A DNA stretch of 64,000 nucleotides from assembly GCA_023846275.1 (NCBI GenBank), contig CM043868.1:5847153-5911152 (forward strand), read 5' to 3'. Position 1 is the stretch's first letter; every line of letters begins with the position of its first letter. Below are positions 63,191-64,000 of this stretch, piece by piece. A program made the translations under genes and the position numbers. This DNA is from Vanilla planifolia. Lineage: Eukaryota; Streptophyta; Magnoliopsida; Asparagales; Orchidaceae. Under the pieces are notes generated by a model. That model was not told where the DNA came from, did no database searches, and saw only the letters and a list, made by a program, of their open reading frames with translations.

Positions 63191-63285
63191 CCCGGTTCGG
63201 GCTGAGGCGGAGGAGAGAGAGACCCGGTTCGGGCTGAGGCGGAGGAGAGAGAGACCGGTTCGGGCTGAGGCGGAGGAGAGAGAGA
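63191..63285. repeat. 31-32-bp tandem repeats, three copies
   Basis: CCCGGTTCGGGCTGAGGCGG followed by AGGAGAGAGA starts at 63,191 and 63,223, and again near 63,254 with one C fewer. The GGTTCGG core also occurs just upstream at about 63,160 and 63,175. It lies in the GC-rich part of the LTR. Confidence 0.93.
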
Positions 63286-63844
63286 GGGAGAGAGGAGCGG
63301 TTCAGTCGGCTGAACCGCAGGACGGTTCAGCGGACGCGCGGTCCAGGCGCGGCGAGAAACAAGGAGAAAAATTGGGATTTTTTTTGGGGATTTCCGGAAG
63401 TATTTGGCAGGGCTTTTAGAAAGCTGTTTTTGTGACTTAAAACCTTTTTATTTATTTTAATTATTTTGCACATGTGACCTTGTAGGGACTCCAGAAATTG
63501 AGAATAGAGGTCCTGCACTAATAGATCCAGGTAGATAAATTCGTAACCTGTGATATAGCACAATAGTATTTATTTATATTTCGATACATGGTTTCTTATG
63601 GGCTGCATTACAGTTTTTCTTTACATGACTTTTATCTCATGGCTTGATATATGTTTTATGGTGTTATTTTCTAATTGAACTGAAAGCATAAAAGATGACA
63701 AAAAGGAAATTGAAACAAAAAGCATAATATGAGATAAAATATAATTGGTTGGACATATTGATATGGTTTTGGCATATTTATCACATGTGTGACATGGTTG
63801 GAAAATAAAAATGAAAATTGGATTCCTGGAGACATTATCCTCAC

Positions 63845-63993
63845 CACTAGGCCTAGCGGATGAGATCGCAGGGTATCGATCTTCGGATCAGATATCTGCC
63901 TAGTGTGTATGTGTACCATGACCTCCATATATATTGATGACACCAGGCCTAGCGGATGTGATCGCAAGGTATCAGTACTATACCTGCCTGGTG
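63845..63993. other. Two stem-loops with a compensatory base-pair difference
   Basis: CACTAGGC (63,845-63,852) pairs with GCCTAGTG (63,898-63,905), and CACCAGGC (63,941-63,948) pairs with GCCTGGTG (63,986-63,993). The two stems differ at one position on each side (T-A against C-G), so pairing is kept. The same two stem types occur in the inverted relative at 61,652-61,762. Confidence 0.8.
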
Positions 63994-64000
63994 GCACTAG

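Larger units (their letters stand above)
62351..64000 (+). repeat. Gypsy-type LTR, sense orientation, running off the window
   Basis: It begins TGTAACAGCCC, a common start of Tekay-like LTRs. A GC-rich, purine-rich stretch (62,850-63,370) includes three 31-32-bp repeats. The last part mirrors the antisense LTR to the left, including two hairpins at 63,845-63,905 and 63,941-63,993. Plus-strand frames of up to 97 codons in the GC-rich part overlap each other in different frames and read Arg/Glu/Gly-rich text; I do not regard them as genes. The LTR end and internal region lie outside the window. Confidence 0.65.

Noticed and set aside
62852..63419. Four overlapping Arg/Gly/Glu-rich frames (68-90 codons) as a GC-rich gene
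   Set aside because: They lie within an LTR, in three frames at once, and reflect purine-rich repeats. No conserved domain was seen.

Overview
The window is flowering-plant nuclear DNA made almost entirely of transposable elements. I found no convincing host gene, tRNA or rRNA gene. The evidence is one intact Ty3/gypsy chromovirus with an initiator-Met tRNA primer site, several decayed Ty1/copia elements with Sirevirus-like features, two plant-type LINEs that end in a zinc-binding domain plus an RNase H domain, and an AT-rich, stop-riddled background. The species cannot be named from the sequence.

Layout. 0.7-4.7 kb (+): a decayed chromovirus gag-pol that still shows a gag zinc knuckle, RT, RNase H, integrase and chromodomain. 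A long GAA/TTC microsatellite with a near-perfect inverted repeat splits it between RNase H and integrase. 8.3-9.6 kb (+): the 3' half of a dead LINE. 12.3-12.8 kb: a degenerate array with a period of about 41 bp. 14.6-23.6 kb: a head-to-tail tandem duplication of a unit of about 4.48 kb. Each unit carries a dead copia RT-RNase H (-) and an AT microsatellite of different length. 23.6-24.0 kb: a 210-bp direct repeat.

26.2-36.9 kb is the centrepiece: a complete, young Ty3/gypsy element of Tekay/Del type on the minus strand. It has a GTTTT target-site duplication, LTRs of 3,063 and 3,067 bp, a PBS, one uninterrupted 1,468-codon gag-pol frame and a polypurine tract. By eye the LTRs differ by five substitutions and eight small indels, so insertion was recent against an otherwise rotten background.

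38-61 kb is a nest of minus-strand copia elements: a pol with PPT (40.3-43.2 kb), a gag (47.0-47.7 kb), LTR-like blocks, a gag-only remnant (54.9-55.5 kb) and another pol (59.6-61.1 kb). A small gag-only gypsy element flanked by direct repeats, resembling the TR-GAG class, sits inside the first. A second dead LINE (+, 50.5-52.6 kb) lies inside another. 61.1-64.0 kb holds two related LTRs in inverted orientation, the right one apparently inserted into the left one. They share paired hairpins with a compensatory base-pair change.

Only the 29.3-33.7 kb frame looks able to make protein. Everything else is relic coding sequence, LTR or simple repeat. Boundaries of decayed elements are approximate, and family names rest on motifs read by eye.
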